A stretch of 64,000 nucleotides of DNA from Leminorella grimontii ATCC 33999 = DSM 5078 (GCF_000439085.1 NZ_AUUA01000005.1:62001-126000), one strand, 5' to 3'. Shown: positions 9,964 to 20,694, numbered from the stretch's first letter. Notes: generated by a model not told the origin, from the sequence alone. Numbers and translations: made by a program.

Positions 9964-10805
9964 TCGGGCCAAAACCATCGCGTGTGCAACTGGCCGGGTG
10001 GATCTCGGTTATCGTTTTTAGCCTCGTCGGCACGGTAGCCTTTGCCGCCGCCGAGCGCGTCATCAGCTTTGCGCCGCACGCGACCGAGCTTGCCTACGCG
10101 GCAGGCCTTGGCGACAGCCTGATCGCCGCCAGCGACTATTCTGACTATCCTCCCGAAGCAAACCGCCTTGAGCGTGTTGCTTCCTGGCAGGGCATCAACC
10201 TCGAACGGGTTTTAGCCCTCAAGCCGGATTTGATTCTGGCTTGGCGCGGCGGCAATCCGCAAAAGGTGCTGGACCAGCTTAGCGGGTTCGGTATTCCTAT
10301 CGTCTATACCGACGCCGATACCATTGACGGTATCGCCGCAAACCTTTCCCAACTGGCGCCCTACAGCCCGCACCCGGAAGAGGCGCAGCAGGCGGCGCAG
10401 AAGCTGCTGGAACAAAAAACCGCGTTGGAAAAACGCTATAAAAAGGCGGACGCGCCGCCGATAAACGTCTTTCTTCAGTTCAGCAATCAGCCGCTGTTTA
10501 CCGCATCGGGAAAAACGCTGCAAAGCGAGGTGGTTTCCCTGTGCGGAGGAAAAAACGTCTTTGCCGACAGCCCGGCGCCCTGGCCGCAGGTAAGCCGCGA
10601 GCAGGTTTTGGCGCGTCGGCCGGAGGCTATCCTGATTGCCGGCGACGGCTCGCAGGAAGAGAACGTCAGGGCGTTTTGGCGCGGCCAGCTCGAGGTCCCC
10701 ATTATTAGCGTCCCTGAAGACTGGTTTAACCGCAGCGGCCCAAGGATTATGCTGGCCGCGGAGGCGGTATGCCAAAAGCTTTCGCAAATTTCATCTGGTT
10801 CATAG
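9960..10805 (+). CDS. btuF: Vitamin B12 periplasmic binding protein BtuF
   Basis: BtuF captures cobalamin in the periplasm and hands it to the BtuCD ABC transporter. The protein has 281 residues with an N-terminal signal peptide (hydrophobic run about residues 11-30, likely cleavage after VAFAAA). The class III binding-protein fold is seen in [40 protein letters not shown] and the C-terminal [17 protein letters not shown]. The start is a GTG inside the mtnN stop (GTGA overlap), a typical coupled arrangement. The btuCD genes are not in this window. Confidence 0.94.
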   Translation: MIGPKPSRVQLAGWISVIVFSLVGTVAFAAAERVISFAPHATELAYAAGLGDSLIAASDYSDYPPEANRLERVASWQGINLERVLALKPDLILAWRGGNPQKVLDQLSGFGIPIVYTDADTIDGIAANLSQLAPYSPHPEEAQQAAQKLLEQKTALEKRYKKADAPPINVFLQFSNQPLFTASGKTLQSEVVSLCGGKNVFADSPAPWPQVSREQVLARRPEAILIAGDGSQEENVRAFWRGQLEVPIISVPEDWFNRSGPRIMLAAEAVCQKLSQISSGS

Positions 10806-10822
10806 GATTGGAGCACTGATAA

Positions 10823-11437
10823 ATGCTGGTTTACTGGCTGGACATACTTGGAACATCGGTCTTTGCCATTTCGGGCGTTCTTTTAGCGGGAAAGCTGCGG
10901 ATGGATCCCTTCGGCGTGCTAGTGCTGGGCGTCGTGACCGCCGTCGGCGGTGGGACGATTCGCGATATGGCGCTGGCTAACGGCCCGGCGTTTTGGGTTA
11001 AGGATCCCACCGACCTGGTAGTGGCGCTGGTCACCTGCGTCGCTACCATCGTACTCGTACGCCATCCCCGCACGCTTCCCAAGTGGATCCTGCCGGTGCT
11101 GGACGCCATCGGGCTCGCGGTTTTCGTCGGCATCGGCGTCAATAAGGCATTCGCAGCAGGAACCGGCCCGCTGGTGGCAACCTGCATGGGCGTGCTGACC
11201 GGCGTCGGCGGCGGCATCATTCGCGACGTGCTGGCGCGGGAAGTCCCGATGATACTTAGAACCGAGGTCTACGCCACGGCCTGCATCATAGGCGGCTCAA
11301 TCCATGCAACAGGCTACTACTTTTTCCGCCTCGATCTGGATGACGCAGCCTACATCGGCATGATTATTACTCTGGCGATCCGCCTGGCGGCGATTCGTTG
11401 GAGCCTCAAGCTGCCGACGTTTAGCTTGGAAAAATAG
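10823..11437 (+). CDS. yadS: TRIC-family cation channel / UPF0126 membrane protein YadS
   Basis: This 204-residue inner-membrane protein has two copies of the UPF0126 (bacterial TRIC-like) glycine-rich unit. The first is FGVLVLGVVTAVGGGTIRD (about residues 30-48) and the second is TCMGVLTGVGGGIIRDVL (about 119-136). About six to seven hydrophobic segments are visible. Homologues form trimeric potassium-permeable channels; the role in enterobacteria is not settled. It follows btuF after 17 bp with a GGAG ribosome site and ends in a strong terminator shared with convergent erpA. Confidence 0.92.
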   Translation: MLVYWLDILGTSVFAISGVLLAGKLRMDPFGVLVLGVVTAVGGGTIRDMALANGPAFWVKDPTDLVVALVTCVATIVLVRHPRTLPKWILPVLDAIGLAVFVGIGVNKAFAAGTGPLVATCMGVLTGVGGGIIRDVLAREVPMILRTEVYATACIIGGSIHATGYYFFRLDLDDAAYIGMIITLAIRLAAIRWSLKLPTFSLEK

Positions 11438-11440
11438 CAA

Positions 11441-11464
11441 AAAGCACGGCGATGCCGTGCTTTC
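11441..11464. terminator. Bidirectional terminator between yadS and erpA
   Basis: A perfect 10-bp stem, AAAGCACGGC and GCCGTGCTTT, with a GAT loop, gives A/T tracts on both sides. It can end transcription of yadS rightward and of erpA leftward; it starts 3 bp after the yadS stop. Confidence 0.88.
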
Positions 11465-11487
11465 TCAGTAAAAGTCTAAAAACCGTA

Positions 11488-11835
11488 TCAGATGCTAAAC
11501 GACGACCCGCATCCGCAGGTGCTCTTGGCATTCGGGTTTTGAATGATAAAACGGGAGCCTTCCAGCCCTTCGGTATAGTCAACCGCGCCGCCGACCAAAT
11601 ATTGCAGGCTCATCGGATCGACCACCAGAGAAACGCCCTGCTTCTCGATAACCATATCTCCGTCGTTTACCTTTTCATCAAAGGTAAAGCCGTACTGGAA
11701 GCCGCTGCATCCGCCGCCGGTGATATAAACACGCAGCTTAAGTTCGGGATTGCTTTCGTCTGCAATCAGCGCTTTTACCTTATTGGCTGCCGCATCGGTA
11801 AACTCCAAGGGCAGTGCTGTTGAATCGCTCATCAA
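11488..11835 (-). CDS. erpA: Iron-sulfur cluster insertion protein ErpA
   Basis: ErpA is an A-type carrier that delivers Fe-S clusters to apoproteins such as the isoprenoid enzymes IspG/H and respiratory dehydrogenases. All three cluster-binding cysteines are present: Cys43 in [11 protein letters not shown] and the C-terminal CGCG near the end ([11 protein letters not shown]). The length is 115 residues against 114 in E. coli; two adjacent ATG codons at the start explain the difference. It is monocistronic and convergent with yadS. In E. coli clcA lies between erpA and hemL; here there is only a 376-bp gap. Several Fe-S enzymes in this window (YdhX, YdhY, AcnB) are possible clients by function. 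Confidence 0.96.
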   Translation of the reverse strand: MMSDSTALPLEFTDAAANKVKALIADESNPELKLRVYITGGGCSGFQYGFTFDEKVNDGDMVIEKQGVSLVVDPMSLQYLVGGAVDYTEGLEGSRFIIQNPNAKSTCGCGSSFSI

Positions 11836-12211
11836 TTATCTCCGGCTTATCTATTCATTTTAGTCTGCGCTGGTCATTTTAGCCTGCGCTGGCCCGCTGC
11901 GTTGGCGAACCGGTAATGGCTACGATTATCCAATAGTTGACTAAAACGTTCAAGTATTCTGCGCATTCGTTTACCGTTCGCGCCGACCTTGGGGGCAGCC
12001 CTGCGGGCCGTTTGACACCGTAAACTACGCCTCATTTTGTTATTTTACAACAGGCGAAAGCACGATGAGAGAACCGGCATCCGCTTTTAACGCGGAATCT
12101 ATTTAACCTGGCACAAACATTAACAATCCGACGCTGTTATTTAACGACAGTTCTTTTAGAATGGACGGCGTTTCCCGATTTTCCAGATAATTAAGGCAGG
12201 AGCCCGCCATT
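11836..12211. other. Divergent erpA/hemL intergenic region, clcA absent
   Basis: This 376-bp gap between divergent erpA and hemL should hold both promoters. I see no intact gene and no clear remnant of clcA, which occupies this slot in E. coli. A ribosome site GGCAGGAG precedes hemL. No operator could be assigned. Confidence 0.6.
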
Positions 12212-13495
12212 ATGAGCAAGTCAGAAAATTTATACGCACAGGCACAGAAAGTGATCCCTGGCGGAGTAAACTCTCCGGTACGCGCCTTTACCGGCGTCGG
12301 CGGCGTGCCGCTGTTCATTGAACGCGCCGACGGCGCCTATCTTTATGATGCCGATGGCAAAGCCTACATTGACTACGTGGGATCGTGGGGGCCAATGATT
12401 CTGGGCCATAACAATGACGTCATCCGCGATGCGGTTATTGAAGCCGTTACGCAAGGGCTGAGCTTCGGCGCCCCGACGGAAATGGAAGTTGAAATGGCTA
12501 CGCTGGTGACCGAGCTGGTACCCTCCATGGACATGGTCCGAATGGTCAACTCCGGCACCGAAGCCACCATGAGCGCCATCCGCCTGGCCCGAGGCTTTAC
12601 CGGTCGCGACAAAATCATCAAGTTTGAAGGCTGCTACCACGGCCACGCCGACTGCCTGCTGGTCAAAGCCGGCTCCGGCGCGCTGACGCTGGGCCAGCCC
12701 AACTCGCCGGGCGTCCCCGCCGACTTCGCCAAGCATACGCTAACCTGTACCTATAACGATCTGAGTTCCGTTCGTGAGGCGTTCGAACAACACCCTGAAG
12801 AAATCGCCTGTATCATCGTTGAACCGGTCGCTGGCAACATGAACTGCATCCCGCCCCAGCCGGACTTCCTGCCCGGCCTGCGCAAGCTGTGCGACCAGTA
12901 CGGCGCGCTGCTTATCATTGACGAAGTCATGACAGGCTTTCGCGTAGCGCTGGGCGGCGCCCAGGCCCACTATAACGTAAAGCCGGACTTGACCTGCTTA
13001 GGCAAAATCATCGGCGGAGGCATGCCGGTCGGCGCGTTCGGCGGCCGCCGCGACGTGATGGCCGCGCTGGCGCCAACCGGTCCTGTCTATCAGGCGGGAA
13101 CCCTGTCCGGCAACCCGATAGCCATGGCCGCAGGCTACGCCTGCCTGAGCCAGTTGACCGACGTGGGCATTTACCCACAGCTGGCGGAAAGCACTCAAAT
13201 GCTGGCAGACGGGCTGCTTGAAGCCGCCAAGCGCCAGGGCATTCCGCTGGTGGTGAACCACGTGGGCGGCATGTTCGGCCTGTTCTTTACCGATGCCGAC
13301 ACCGTGACCTGCTATCAGGACGTAGTGAAGTGCGACGTCGAACGCTTCAAGAAGTTCTTCCACCTGATGCTGGAAGAAGGCGTCTATCTGGCGCCGTCCG
13401 CCTTTGAGGCCGGCTTTATGTCGCTGGCGCACTCAAAAGAAGACCTCCAGAAAACCATCAGCGCCGCCGAGCGCTGCTTTGCGAAGCTGGCGTAA
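12212..13495 (+). CDS. hemL: Glutamate-1-semialdehyde 2,1-aminomutase HemL
   Basis: HemL converts glutamate-1-semialdehyde to 5-aminolevulinate, the second step of the C5 tetrapyrrole pathway. The 427 residues match the family length. Visible motifs are the start [13 protein letters not shown], the substrate and PLP contacts in [36 protein letters not shown] and the PLP lysine (about residue 265) in [24 protein letters not shown] site lies nine bases upstream of the ATG. It is monocistronic and ends in a strong terminator against convergent ydhT. Confidence 0.97.
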   Translation: MSKSENLYAQAQKVIPGGVNSPVRAFTGVGGVPLFIERADGAYLYDADGKAYIDYVGSWGPMILGHNNDVIRDAVIEAVTQGLSFGAPTEMEVEMATLVTELVPSMDMVRMVNSGTEATMSAIRLARGFTGRDKIIKFEGCYHGHADCLLVKAGSGALTLGQPNSPGVPADFAKHTLTCTYNDLSSVREAFEQHPEEIACIIVEPVAGNMNCIPPQPDFLPGLRKLCDQYGALLIIDEVMTGFRVALGGAQAHYNVKPDLTCLGKIIGGGMPVGAFGGRRDVMAALAPTGPVYQAGTLSGNPIAMAAGYACLSQLTDVGIYPQLAESTQMLADGLLEAAKRQGIPLVVNHVGGMFGLFFTDADTVTCYQDVVKCDVERFKKFFHLMLEEGVYLAPSAFEAGFMSLAHSKEDLQKTISAAERCFAKLA

Positions 13496-13520
13496 GCGCG
13501 GACCATACTCTCCATAAGAG

Positions 13521-13549
13521 AAAGGCCGCGTTGTTTGACGCGGCCTTTT
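13521..13549. terminator. Bidirectional terminator between hemL and ydhT
   Basis: The 10-bp stem AAAGGCCGCG / CGCGGCCTTT is extended by inner weak pairs and has A and T tracts on its two sides. It lies 25 bp after the hemL stop and 5 bp beyond the end of ydhT, so it probably serves both. Confidence 0.88.
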
Positions 13550-13553
13550 GCTT

Positions 13554-14531
13554 CTATCCCTGATACTCAACAAACTCATGCCTCCCATTAAGGCAATATC
13601 TCACCCCAGCCCGAATGCCGTTCTCCCCCTCGTAGGCGATCGCAAACCGCGTTCTTTCACCGTCAAAGTAGGACAGCGCGGCGCAGGCGCCCGGCCCCAA
13701 AATAACGTAGTCGACGCTGCCGGTTGAAACAACCTGAGCGGCGTCTCCCATCGCCACAAGCCGTGCGCCATCGCCGACGTTGGCAATAGCGCTTTGCGCG
13801 CCAAAGCTTGATACGTGGCACAGGTCCCCGGCATTAGCCACCTTGGCGCGCTCGCCGGCGCTGCCAATACGCCCGCGCATGCCGGCATTAGCGGCACGTA
13901 CGCCGTCCCCGGTGCTGCTAACCTTAGCGGAGTTGCCGGCGCAGGCGATCCTGGCCCTGTCGCCCGAACTGCCGATGCGCACGTCGTGCCCGACGCAGCC
14001 TATGCGCGACGCGTAGCCCGCGCTGGCTATCTGCGATGCATAGCCGGAACTGCTCAGCCAGCCGTATTCGCCCGTGCTGCCGATGTGAGCGTTAACTCCG
14101 CTACAGGAAATGCGCGCGCTGCCGCCGCAGCTGCCAATGCGAGCGTCATCCCCGGAACAGCCTATTTGCGAAGCGTTATCCACGTCCATCCAGCGGTAGC
14201 CGTCGATTTGCGATGCGACTTTCTGGCTATAGGCGTATGGGCTCACGGCTGGGGAAGGTCTGACAAAATCGAGTCCAGCGTCCTGCGTCTGATTAAGGCC
14301 GCAGGCGAGCAAATCGGTCGCCTGCGTTTCCTGACGGACGAAGCCTTCCTTTTCCAGCCACAGAGAATAGGCGTATTCAACCAGGCTGGTGGCCCAGTTG
14401 ACTCTACCGCTTTGAATAAGCAGGCTGTGAACGTCGGCGTAGCGCCCGCCGGAGGGAAAATGGCGTATGAACCAACGATAGATATCGGGGCTGACGCGCC
14501 AGCCCCGAAGATCGTGACGAGTAATTAACAT
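13554..14531 (-). CDS. ydhT: YdhT-like protein with a 17-copy nonapeptide solenoid
   Basis: This is the last gene of the ydhYVWXUT operon, two bases after ydhU; position and general character identify it as YdhT, whose function is unknown. The 325 residues fall into three parts. Residues 1-112 form an N-terminal region (TRHDLRGWRVSPDIYRWFI, LVEYAYSLWLEKEGFV). Residues 123-275 are seventeen exact 9-residue repeats of the form [ILV]-[GSA]-[SCAN]-x-G-x-x-[AV]-[RKQH], for example IGSSGDRAR. Residues 276-325 form a C-terminal cap with LSYFDGERTRFAIAYEGENGIRAGVRY. The repeat predicts a beta-solenoid with one turn per one or two repeats. No signal peptide or membrane segment is seen, so it is probably cytoplasmic. 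It might act as a scaffold or binding surface for the oxidoreductase; that is inference. Confidence 0.82.
   Translation of the reverse strand: MLITRHDLRGWRVSPDIYRWFIRHFPSGGRYADVHSLLIQSGRVNWATSLVEYAYSLWLEKEGFVRQETQATDLLACGLNQTQDAGLDFVRPSPAVSPYAYSQKVASQIDGYRWMDVDNASQIGCSGDDARIGSCGGSARISCSGVNAHIGSTGEYGWLSSSGYASQIASAGYASRIGCVGHDVRIGSSGDRARIACAGNSAKVSSTGDGVRAANAGMRGRIGSAGERAKVANAGDLCHVSSFGAQSAIANVGDGARLVAMGDAAQVVSTGSVDYVILGPGACAALSYFDGERTRFAIAYEGENGIRAGVRYCLNGRHEFVEYQG
13707..14165 (-). repeat. Seventeen in-frame 27-bp (9-codon) repeats inside ydhT
   Basis: Residues 123-275 divide without gap into 17 units of nine residues. Examples are IGCSGDDAR, IGSCGGSAR, ISCSGVNAH, IGSTGEYGW, IGSSGDRAR, IACAGNSAK and IGSAGERAK. 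The glycine at position 5 is kept in all 17. Position 1 is aliphatic in 16 of 17 and position 9 is most often basic or polar. A degenerate unit, WMDVDNASQ, precedes the first copy. The DNA copies have diverged, so the array is old and held by selection. Confidence 0.92.
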
Positions 14532-14533
14532 CG

Positions 14534-15319
14534 TTAGTGACGATGGTAACCGTCAACCATGCACTTGAACGTCTCGGTCGGCGTACGCCCGGTCGTGCAC
14601 AGGTAGAGGTGACCAAAGATGAAGAACACGCTCAGCACCGCCAGCACGAAGTGCGCCTGCAGTATCCAGTAGTGAGCGCCCGCAGCATTGAAAGACATTG
14701 CCTGTGGATACAGAGACAAAAGTCCGGTAATCAGCAGCAGCGGCACTAGCGCATACATCACGCCCAGATAGGCTATTTGCTGCAGCGGGTTGAACTTAGA
14801 ATGAACGGTTGCCGGGAACGGGTGCTCTTCTCCTTTCATGATGCCAAACAGATAAAAGCGAACCTGCTTCGTCGCACGCCCCATCCACCCCTGCGGCCTG
14901 ATAACGTAGTGATGCCCGTTGCCGCCTACGGCGTTAATCAGCACAAAGCCCAGCCAGCAGGCAATAAGCAGAAAACCGCAGATCTTGTGCACGCCTACCA
15001 GGCTTTTTACCGCCTCGGACGCCACCAGGCCAAAGTGGTTAATCAGGCCGCTGCCCAGCAGCAGAATGAATAACAAGGCGTTGGACCAGTGCCAAAGGCG
15101 GACCGCTTTAGAATAGAGATAGACCTTCTCATGGCTTTCTCCATGCTTCTTCCCGCTTTGGCGAGCGCGCAGCATCGCATGCAGCGCCAGCACCAGCAGC
15201 ATGGCCACCAGCGCCAGACCGGCGATGGTGAGCCATACCGGCCAATACTGCGGCGTAAACAGCGGCACGTACTGATGAAGCTGGGACTGGAACTGTTCAG
15301 CATTCAGCGCGGCGTTCAT
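14534..15319 (-). CDS. ydhU: Cytochrome b-type membrane subunit YdhU
   Basis: YdhU is a diheme cytochrome b-like integral membrane protein of the thiosulfate-reductase PhsC / formate-dehydrogenase gamma type and should link the ydh complex to the quinone pool. The 261 residues contain five hydrophobic segments at about 25-50, 78-100, 111-131, 182-204 and 222-241. Histidines suited to heme ligation sit at their edges: LWHWSNALLF (77), GVHKICGF (111), QAHFVLAV (223) and IFGHLYLC (237). It starts within the last four bases of ydhX, showing coupling, and is followed two bases later by ydhT. Confidence 0.93.
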   Translation of the reverse strand: MNAALNAEQFQSQLHQYVPLFTPQYWPVWLTIAGLALVAMLLVLALHAMLRARQSGKKHGESHEKVYLYSKAVRLWHWSNALLFILLLGSGLINHFGLVASEAVKSLVGVHKICGFLLIACWLGFVLINAVGGNGHHYVIRPQGWMGRATKQVRFYLFGIMKGEEHPFPATVHSKFNPLQQIAYLGVMYALVPLLLITGLLSLYPQAMSFNAAGAHYWILQAHFVLAVLSVFFIFGHLYLCTTGRTPTETFKCMVDGYHRH

Positions 15320-15987
15320 ACGCTATCCCCCTTTTTTATCAGGTGTTGACCGAAAAGGCGGTACAGATGGGGCTTGCCTACGCCTTTTAGCTGGTACTGA
15401 TAGAACTTATTGTTCGCAAGCCAGGCCTGTACCTCTGGGCTATCCTCTTTGCCGAAGATCAGCGCGTTCTGCGGACAGACGTTCACGCATATCGGCGCAA
15501 AGCCCTTGGCAAGACGAGATTCGACGCAGAAGTCGCACTTATCGGCTACCTTGGTTTTAGGATTCAGATAGCGAACCTGATAAGGGCAGGCACCGATACA
15601 GTAGCTACAGCCGATACAGCTCGACTTGTTCACTCTGACGATGCCGTTCTCGTCGCGGTAGGATGCGCCGGTCGGGCAAACGTTAATGCAGGGCGCGTCC
15701 TCACAGTGCTGGCAGGAGTGACGGAAAAAGTGGTACTGGGTTTCGTTCTCGTTGTCGGAAACGGGAATATGGGCGATTGACAGGCGGCTGCCGCTGTCGG
15801 GAACGTGGTTCACCTTGCGGCAGGCCCTTGCGCACAGATTACAGCCGTTGCAGCGGGTCTCATCGTGGATCATCGCATAGCGTACAGGCTGGGTTTTGCC
15901 CGATGCCGCCAACACGCTTCGACCGGGGCCGGTAAAGAAGATAACCGTTCCCATGCCGATGACAAATTTACGCCGAGTGTAGGTCAT
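15316..15987 (-). CDS. ydhX: 4Fe-4S ferredoxin-type protein YdhX
   Basis: YdhX is an electron-transfer subunit resembling DmsB/NrfC. Four cysteine clusters can be seen: CNGCNLCARAC; CQHCEDAPCINVCPTG; CIGCSYCIGACP; and CDFC with a later CVNVCPQ. I chose the ATG at 15987, giving 223 residues, because GGGGG lies 8 bp upstream and the product starts MTYTRRKFVIGMG, a twin-arginine-like signal with a hydrophobic run. In-frame starts at 16035 and 16092 are possible but have poor ribosome sites. An export signal would place it on the periplasmic face, where it could pass electrons to YdhU. It overlaps ydhU by 4 bp. Confidence 0.92.
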   Translation of the reverse strand: MTYTRRKFVIGMGTVIFFTGPGRSVLAASGKTQPVRYAMIHDETRCNGCNLCARACRKVNHVPDSGSRLSIAHIPVSDNENETQYHFFRHSCQHCEDAPCINVCPTGASYRDENGIVRVNKSSCIGCSYCIGACPYQVRYLNPKTKVADKCDFCVESRLAKGFAPICVNVCPQNALIFGKEDSPEVQAWLANNKFYQYQLKGVGKPHLYRLFGQHLIKKGDSV

Positions 15988-16177
15988 CTGCTCATCCCCC
16001 GGTTCTGTTGACGGCAATAGCCCGGCTTTCGCCATAACGCTAAATATACCTTGCTCATTTGTATTGCTCCGCCATTGCCTATTTCGAATCAATGAAATAG
16101 TTAAAGTGGTTGCTTAATTGGGTCATGGCCTGTCGGTATTCTTTTTGGCCGCCACGACCCGATGCTGCCTTAAACGT

Positions 16178-16885
16178 TTACGGATTCTGAAACTGTTCGA
16201 CTTCAAGCCATTCGCACAGCCCGTAGGCCTTGCCGAAACTCATGAAACGCTCGCTGAACAGGTAGTCCACATCGTTTGATGAAGACACCGGCCGAATGTC
16301 GGCATAGTCCGGATGCGAATCTATTGCGGCCAGCGCGGCCTCAATCTCTTCAGGCGAAAAGCGGTACGGCTCCTGCGTCAACATGGCGACCTTGTAAGGG
16401 CGCGGATAGGTTTCACACTCAAACCTCACCGCGTGCGCGATGGTCTTGCAGATATCCTTCTCCATCACCAAAACGCACATGTTGGCGTAGTTTGTCGACA
16501 TGCCCTGGGTCGAGTAGTAATAGCGCTCCTGCTCTCCCGGGCAAACGACGATATCGCCGCACTCTTCAGATTCAAACACCGTCTGCATCACGTCATCCAA
16601 TGCCTTCTCGGAAATCGAATACGGCGGCAGAAGAAACGTGCCGTGCGTCACCAGCGTGCCGGCCATCGAACGCTGACGGATAAAGTCAGCCACGATATCG
16701 ACCGGAGAAATCTGGGTCGCCTCAAGCTCTGCCTGGGCTTCTTCGATTTCTCGCTGTAGCGACTCGCCCTGCAGCGAAGACCGGCTAAACAACCGACGCT
16801 TACCGGCATCGACCGCTTCGTCAGCCTCGGCATCGGCCCCTGGCGCCGTGTCCGGATTCAGAATCTCTTCGTTTAACGCGCTCAT
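16178..16885 (-). CDS. ydhW: Uncharacterised ydh operon protein YdhW
   Basis: The function of YdhW is not known; it is assigned by its place between ydhV and ydhX in the conserved ydhYVWXU order. The ATG at 16885 has GAGGG six bases upstream and gives 235 residues; a GTG 12 bp earlier is less likely. The N-terminal 60 residues are acidic and low-complexity (DTAPGADAEADEAVDAGKRRLF) and lead into a helical, glutamate-rich stretch (LQREIEEAQAELEA). The remainder looks like a compact soluble domain with a Cys pair in ESEECGDIVVCPGEQERYYY. No signal peptide is seen, so it is probably cytoplasmic, like YdhV. A chaperone or assembly role would be a guess. Confidence 0.85.
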   Translation of the reverse strand: MSALNEEILNPDTAPGADAEADEAVDAGKRRLFSRSSLQGESLQREIEEAQAELEATQISPVDIVADFIRQRSMAGTLVTHGTFLLPPYSISEKALDDVMQTVFESEECGDIVVCPGEQERYYYSTQGMSTNYANMCVLVMEKDICKTIAHAVRFECETYPRPYKVAMLTQEPYRFSPEEIEAALAAIDSHPDYADIRPVSSSNDVDYLFSERFMSFGKAYGLCEWLEVEQFQNP

Positions 16886-16902
16886 CGGTACCCTCACCGA
16901 AC

Positions 16903-19029
<2,127 letters not shown>

Positions 19030-19061
19030 TCAAAAGGAACCGCTGCCAAGACATAGGTCGC

Positions 19062-19691
19062 TTAGACCGTAATGTCTTTCCACTCGATGATTTTTAATGC
19101 GCCCGTCGGGCAGGCGTTTGCGCACTCGCCGCACAGAACGCATTTAGACGACTTATGCGTCTGGGTGTTGACGGTCGCCATCATCCATGGACAGGCCGTA
19201 GTACAGGCGCTACATCCAATACAGCGCTTATGATCGACGGTAATGCATCCCTCTTTTTCGCTATAGGAGATAGCCCCGATGGGGCACACCTTCATGCACT
19301 GAGGGTCTTTACATTGCCTACACGTGTCCGGCGTATAGTTCAGATCGCCGAAAAGCCCTCCGCCAGACCCAACCCGACCGTCGCCAAAGAAGTAGTTGCG
19401 GTGGATTTTGATTCTGGAGAAGAACGTTCCGACGGCCCCATCGTTATAGTTGGTGCAGGAAATCTCGCAGCGGTGGCAGCCGGTACACCGGGCTCTTTGC
19501 GTAACTAACACCCCTTTAGGCGTCGTTATTAAGCCAACGGTACCGCTGTCAACGTCTTCCTGTGTACAACCAAAGAGTGATAGTAAAGAAGGGGCAATGG
19601 CCAATCCCGTAAGGCCTTTACCTGATATACGCAGAAACTCGAGTCGTGTTAAACCACTATCTAAAAATGGACGTTCGACGTTATTAGACAT
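19062..19691 (-). CDS. ydhY: 4Fe-4S ferredoxin-type protein YdhY
   Basis: YdhY is the first gene of the ydh operon and probably carries electrons between YdhV and the membrane arm. The 209 residues (E. coli 208) hold at least four cluster motifs: CTGCHRCEISC, CRQCKDPQCMKVCPIG, CIGCSACTTACP and CVLCGECANACPTG. The N-terminus has a hydrophobic stretch, GLTGLAIAPSLLSLFGC, whose export status is unclear. A near-consensus FNR box 130 bp upstream indicates induction under oxygen limitation, in line with FNR control known for E. coli ydhY. Upstream is a long AT-rich non-coding stretch. Confidence 0.95.
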   Translation of the reverse strand: MSNNVERPFLDSGLTRLEFLRISGKGLTGLAIAPSLLSLFGCTQEDVDSGTVGLITTPKGVLVTQRARCTGCHRCEISCTNYNDGAVGTFFSRIKIHRNYFFGDGRVGSGGGLFGDLNYTPDTCRQCKDPQCMKVCPIGAISYSEKEGCITVDHKRCIGCSACTTACPWMMATVNTQTHKSSKCVLCGECANACPTGALKIIEWKDITV

Positions 19692-19819
19692 TTATTTCAC
19701 ATCCTCTTCCGTACTCGCTGAAATAACAACACGTTCGATATTATTTTTATAATTTCTTCACATTTACCAACAAAGAGGTATACGCGCGATAATAGTCGTC
19801 TTATTTCTCGAAATAATCT

Positions 19820-19833
19820 GTGATCGTTATCAA
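19820..19833 (-). promoter_or_regulatory. FNR box of the ydhY promoter
   Basis: Read on the minus strand this is TTGATAACGATCAC, which matches TTGAT-N4-ATCAA at nine of ten positions. It lies about 35-40 bp upstream of a TATTAT -10 candidate, the spacing of a class II activated promoter. FNR control of ydhY is established in E. coli. Confidence 0.72.
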
Positions 19834-19869
19834 CTAAAACTGAAAACCCGCACTAAATGAATGGTTATT

Positions 19870-19888
19870 GATATTCATTATCATTAAT
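19870..19888 (+). promoter_or_regulatory. Possible Fur box upstream of ydhY
   Basis: GATATTCATTATCATTAAT agrees with the 19-bp Fur consensus at 14 of 19 positions. The surrounding DNA is very AT-rich, so a chance match is quite possible. Iron control would make sense for an operon of Fe-S proteins. Confidence 0.25.
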
Positions 19889-20331
19889 ATAGAACCATTA
19901 ATCATGAATAAATGCCTTTTAATAACAAACAAGACATTATCAATAAATATCAATTAAATAGTTAACCAATTGTTATCTTTTTTTATTGTTATAAAAAGGA
20001 AAAAGGAGAGGTTTTCTTAATATTGATAGGCTTAAATTTATACCTTTTTATAAAAATAAAAGCATCTTTCTTACATTAATAACAAATAGTCATCATTCAC
20101 GGTCTATTAATAAAATGACTGTATTCTATGGACAAGAATCTTAAAGACGACAGAAACACTCATTGTGACCAATTATAAATAAAATGAGGGGAGAAAACAT
20201 AAAAAGAGAAACGAGGCGTCTGCCATAATTAACGCCGTCGAGAAAACGGCAGAAGGGAGAAACGAAGAGAACCGTGGCGCTTTTAAAAAGCGCGGGCAAT
20301 CAAAATGCGGCATCAGGCTAACCGCTGAGGC

Positions 20332-20694
20332 CTATTTCCCTGCCAAAAACGCCCGATAGTCCGCCAATACGCGAAGAAAGTCCTCAACGCCGCAGCAAGA
20401 CATGCTCTCTTCGTCGTAGTAAAACATGCCCTCTTCCAGCTCATCGCTTTCAAGCTCAAGCTGATTGGCGCGAACGATAACCTCTTCGGCATCGAGCCAA
20501 AGAGTATATTCGTGGCCTACCCTTTGCCACTGCCGCTCGCTGCCGCGAACGCCTTTAACCGCAGCCTCTACCTCGTCAAGCAGCGCCACGTTGCCTTTAG
20601 CCTCTTCATTCAACCAGTGGCCAATCGCCTCATGATCCATAGAAAAACGGGCAACGACCTGGCCTGTAATATCTAACGTAAATTCATAGTCCAT
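20332..20694 (-). CDS. yacL: UPF0231 family protein YacL
   Basis: YacL is a conserved 120-residue protein of unknown function and has exactly the E. coli length. Recognisable stretches are [50 protein letters not shown] and [18 protein letters not shown]. It is acidic, soluble and lacks a signal peptide. It lies downstream of acnB on the same strand, separated by the acnB terminator, as in E. coli. In E. coli speD and speE follow; here a 640-bp AT-rich gap and the ydh operon follow instead. Confidence 0.94.
   Translation of the reverse strand: MDYEFTLDITGQVVARFSMDHEAIGHWLNEEAKGNVALLDEVEAAVKGVRGSERQWQRVGHEYTLWLDAEEVIVRANQLELESDELEEGMFYYDEESMSCCGVEDFLRVLADYRAFLAGK

Larger units (their letters stand above)
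19692..20331. other. AT-rich 640-bp regulatory gap upstream of ydhY
   Basis: No coding sequence is visible here. The stretch is strikingly AT-rich and holds the FNR box at 19820-19833, a Fur-like sequence at 19870-19888 and probably the ydhY promoter (a TATTAT -10 candidate at 19789-19794 on the minus strand). The half nearer yacL has imperfect inverted repeats (20234-20250, 20277-20293) without convincing terminator geometry. Its composition would suit binding by nucleoid proteins such as H-NS (inference). Confidence 0.6.

Noticed and set aside
12103-12318. Leftward frame overlapping the hemL start
   Set aside because: It covers the hemL ribosome site and first codons and looks like antisense noise.
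13707-14165. Repeats in ydhT considered as a CRISPR-like or tandem DNA array
   Set aside because: The 27-bp units are in frame, diverged in DNA and contiguous without spacers; it is a protein repeat.
20277-20293. GCGCTTTT-A-AAAAGCGC considered as a yacL terminator
   Set aside because: The loop would be a single base and no T tract follows; it cannot fold as a normal terminator.
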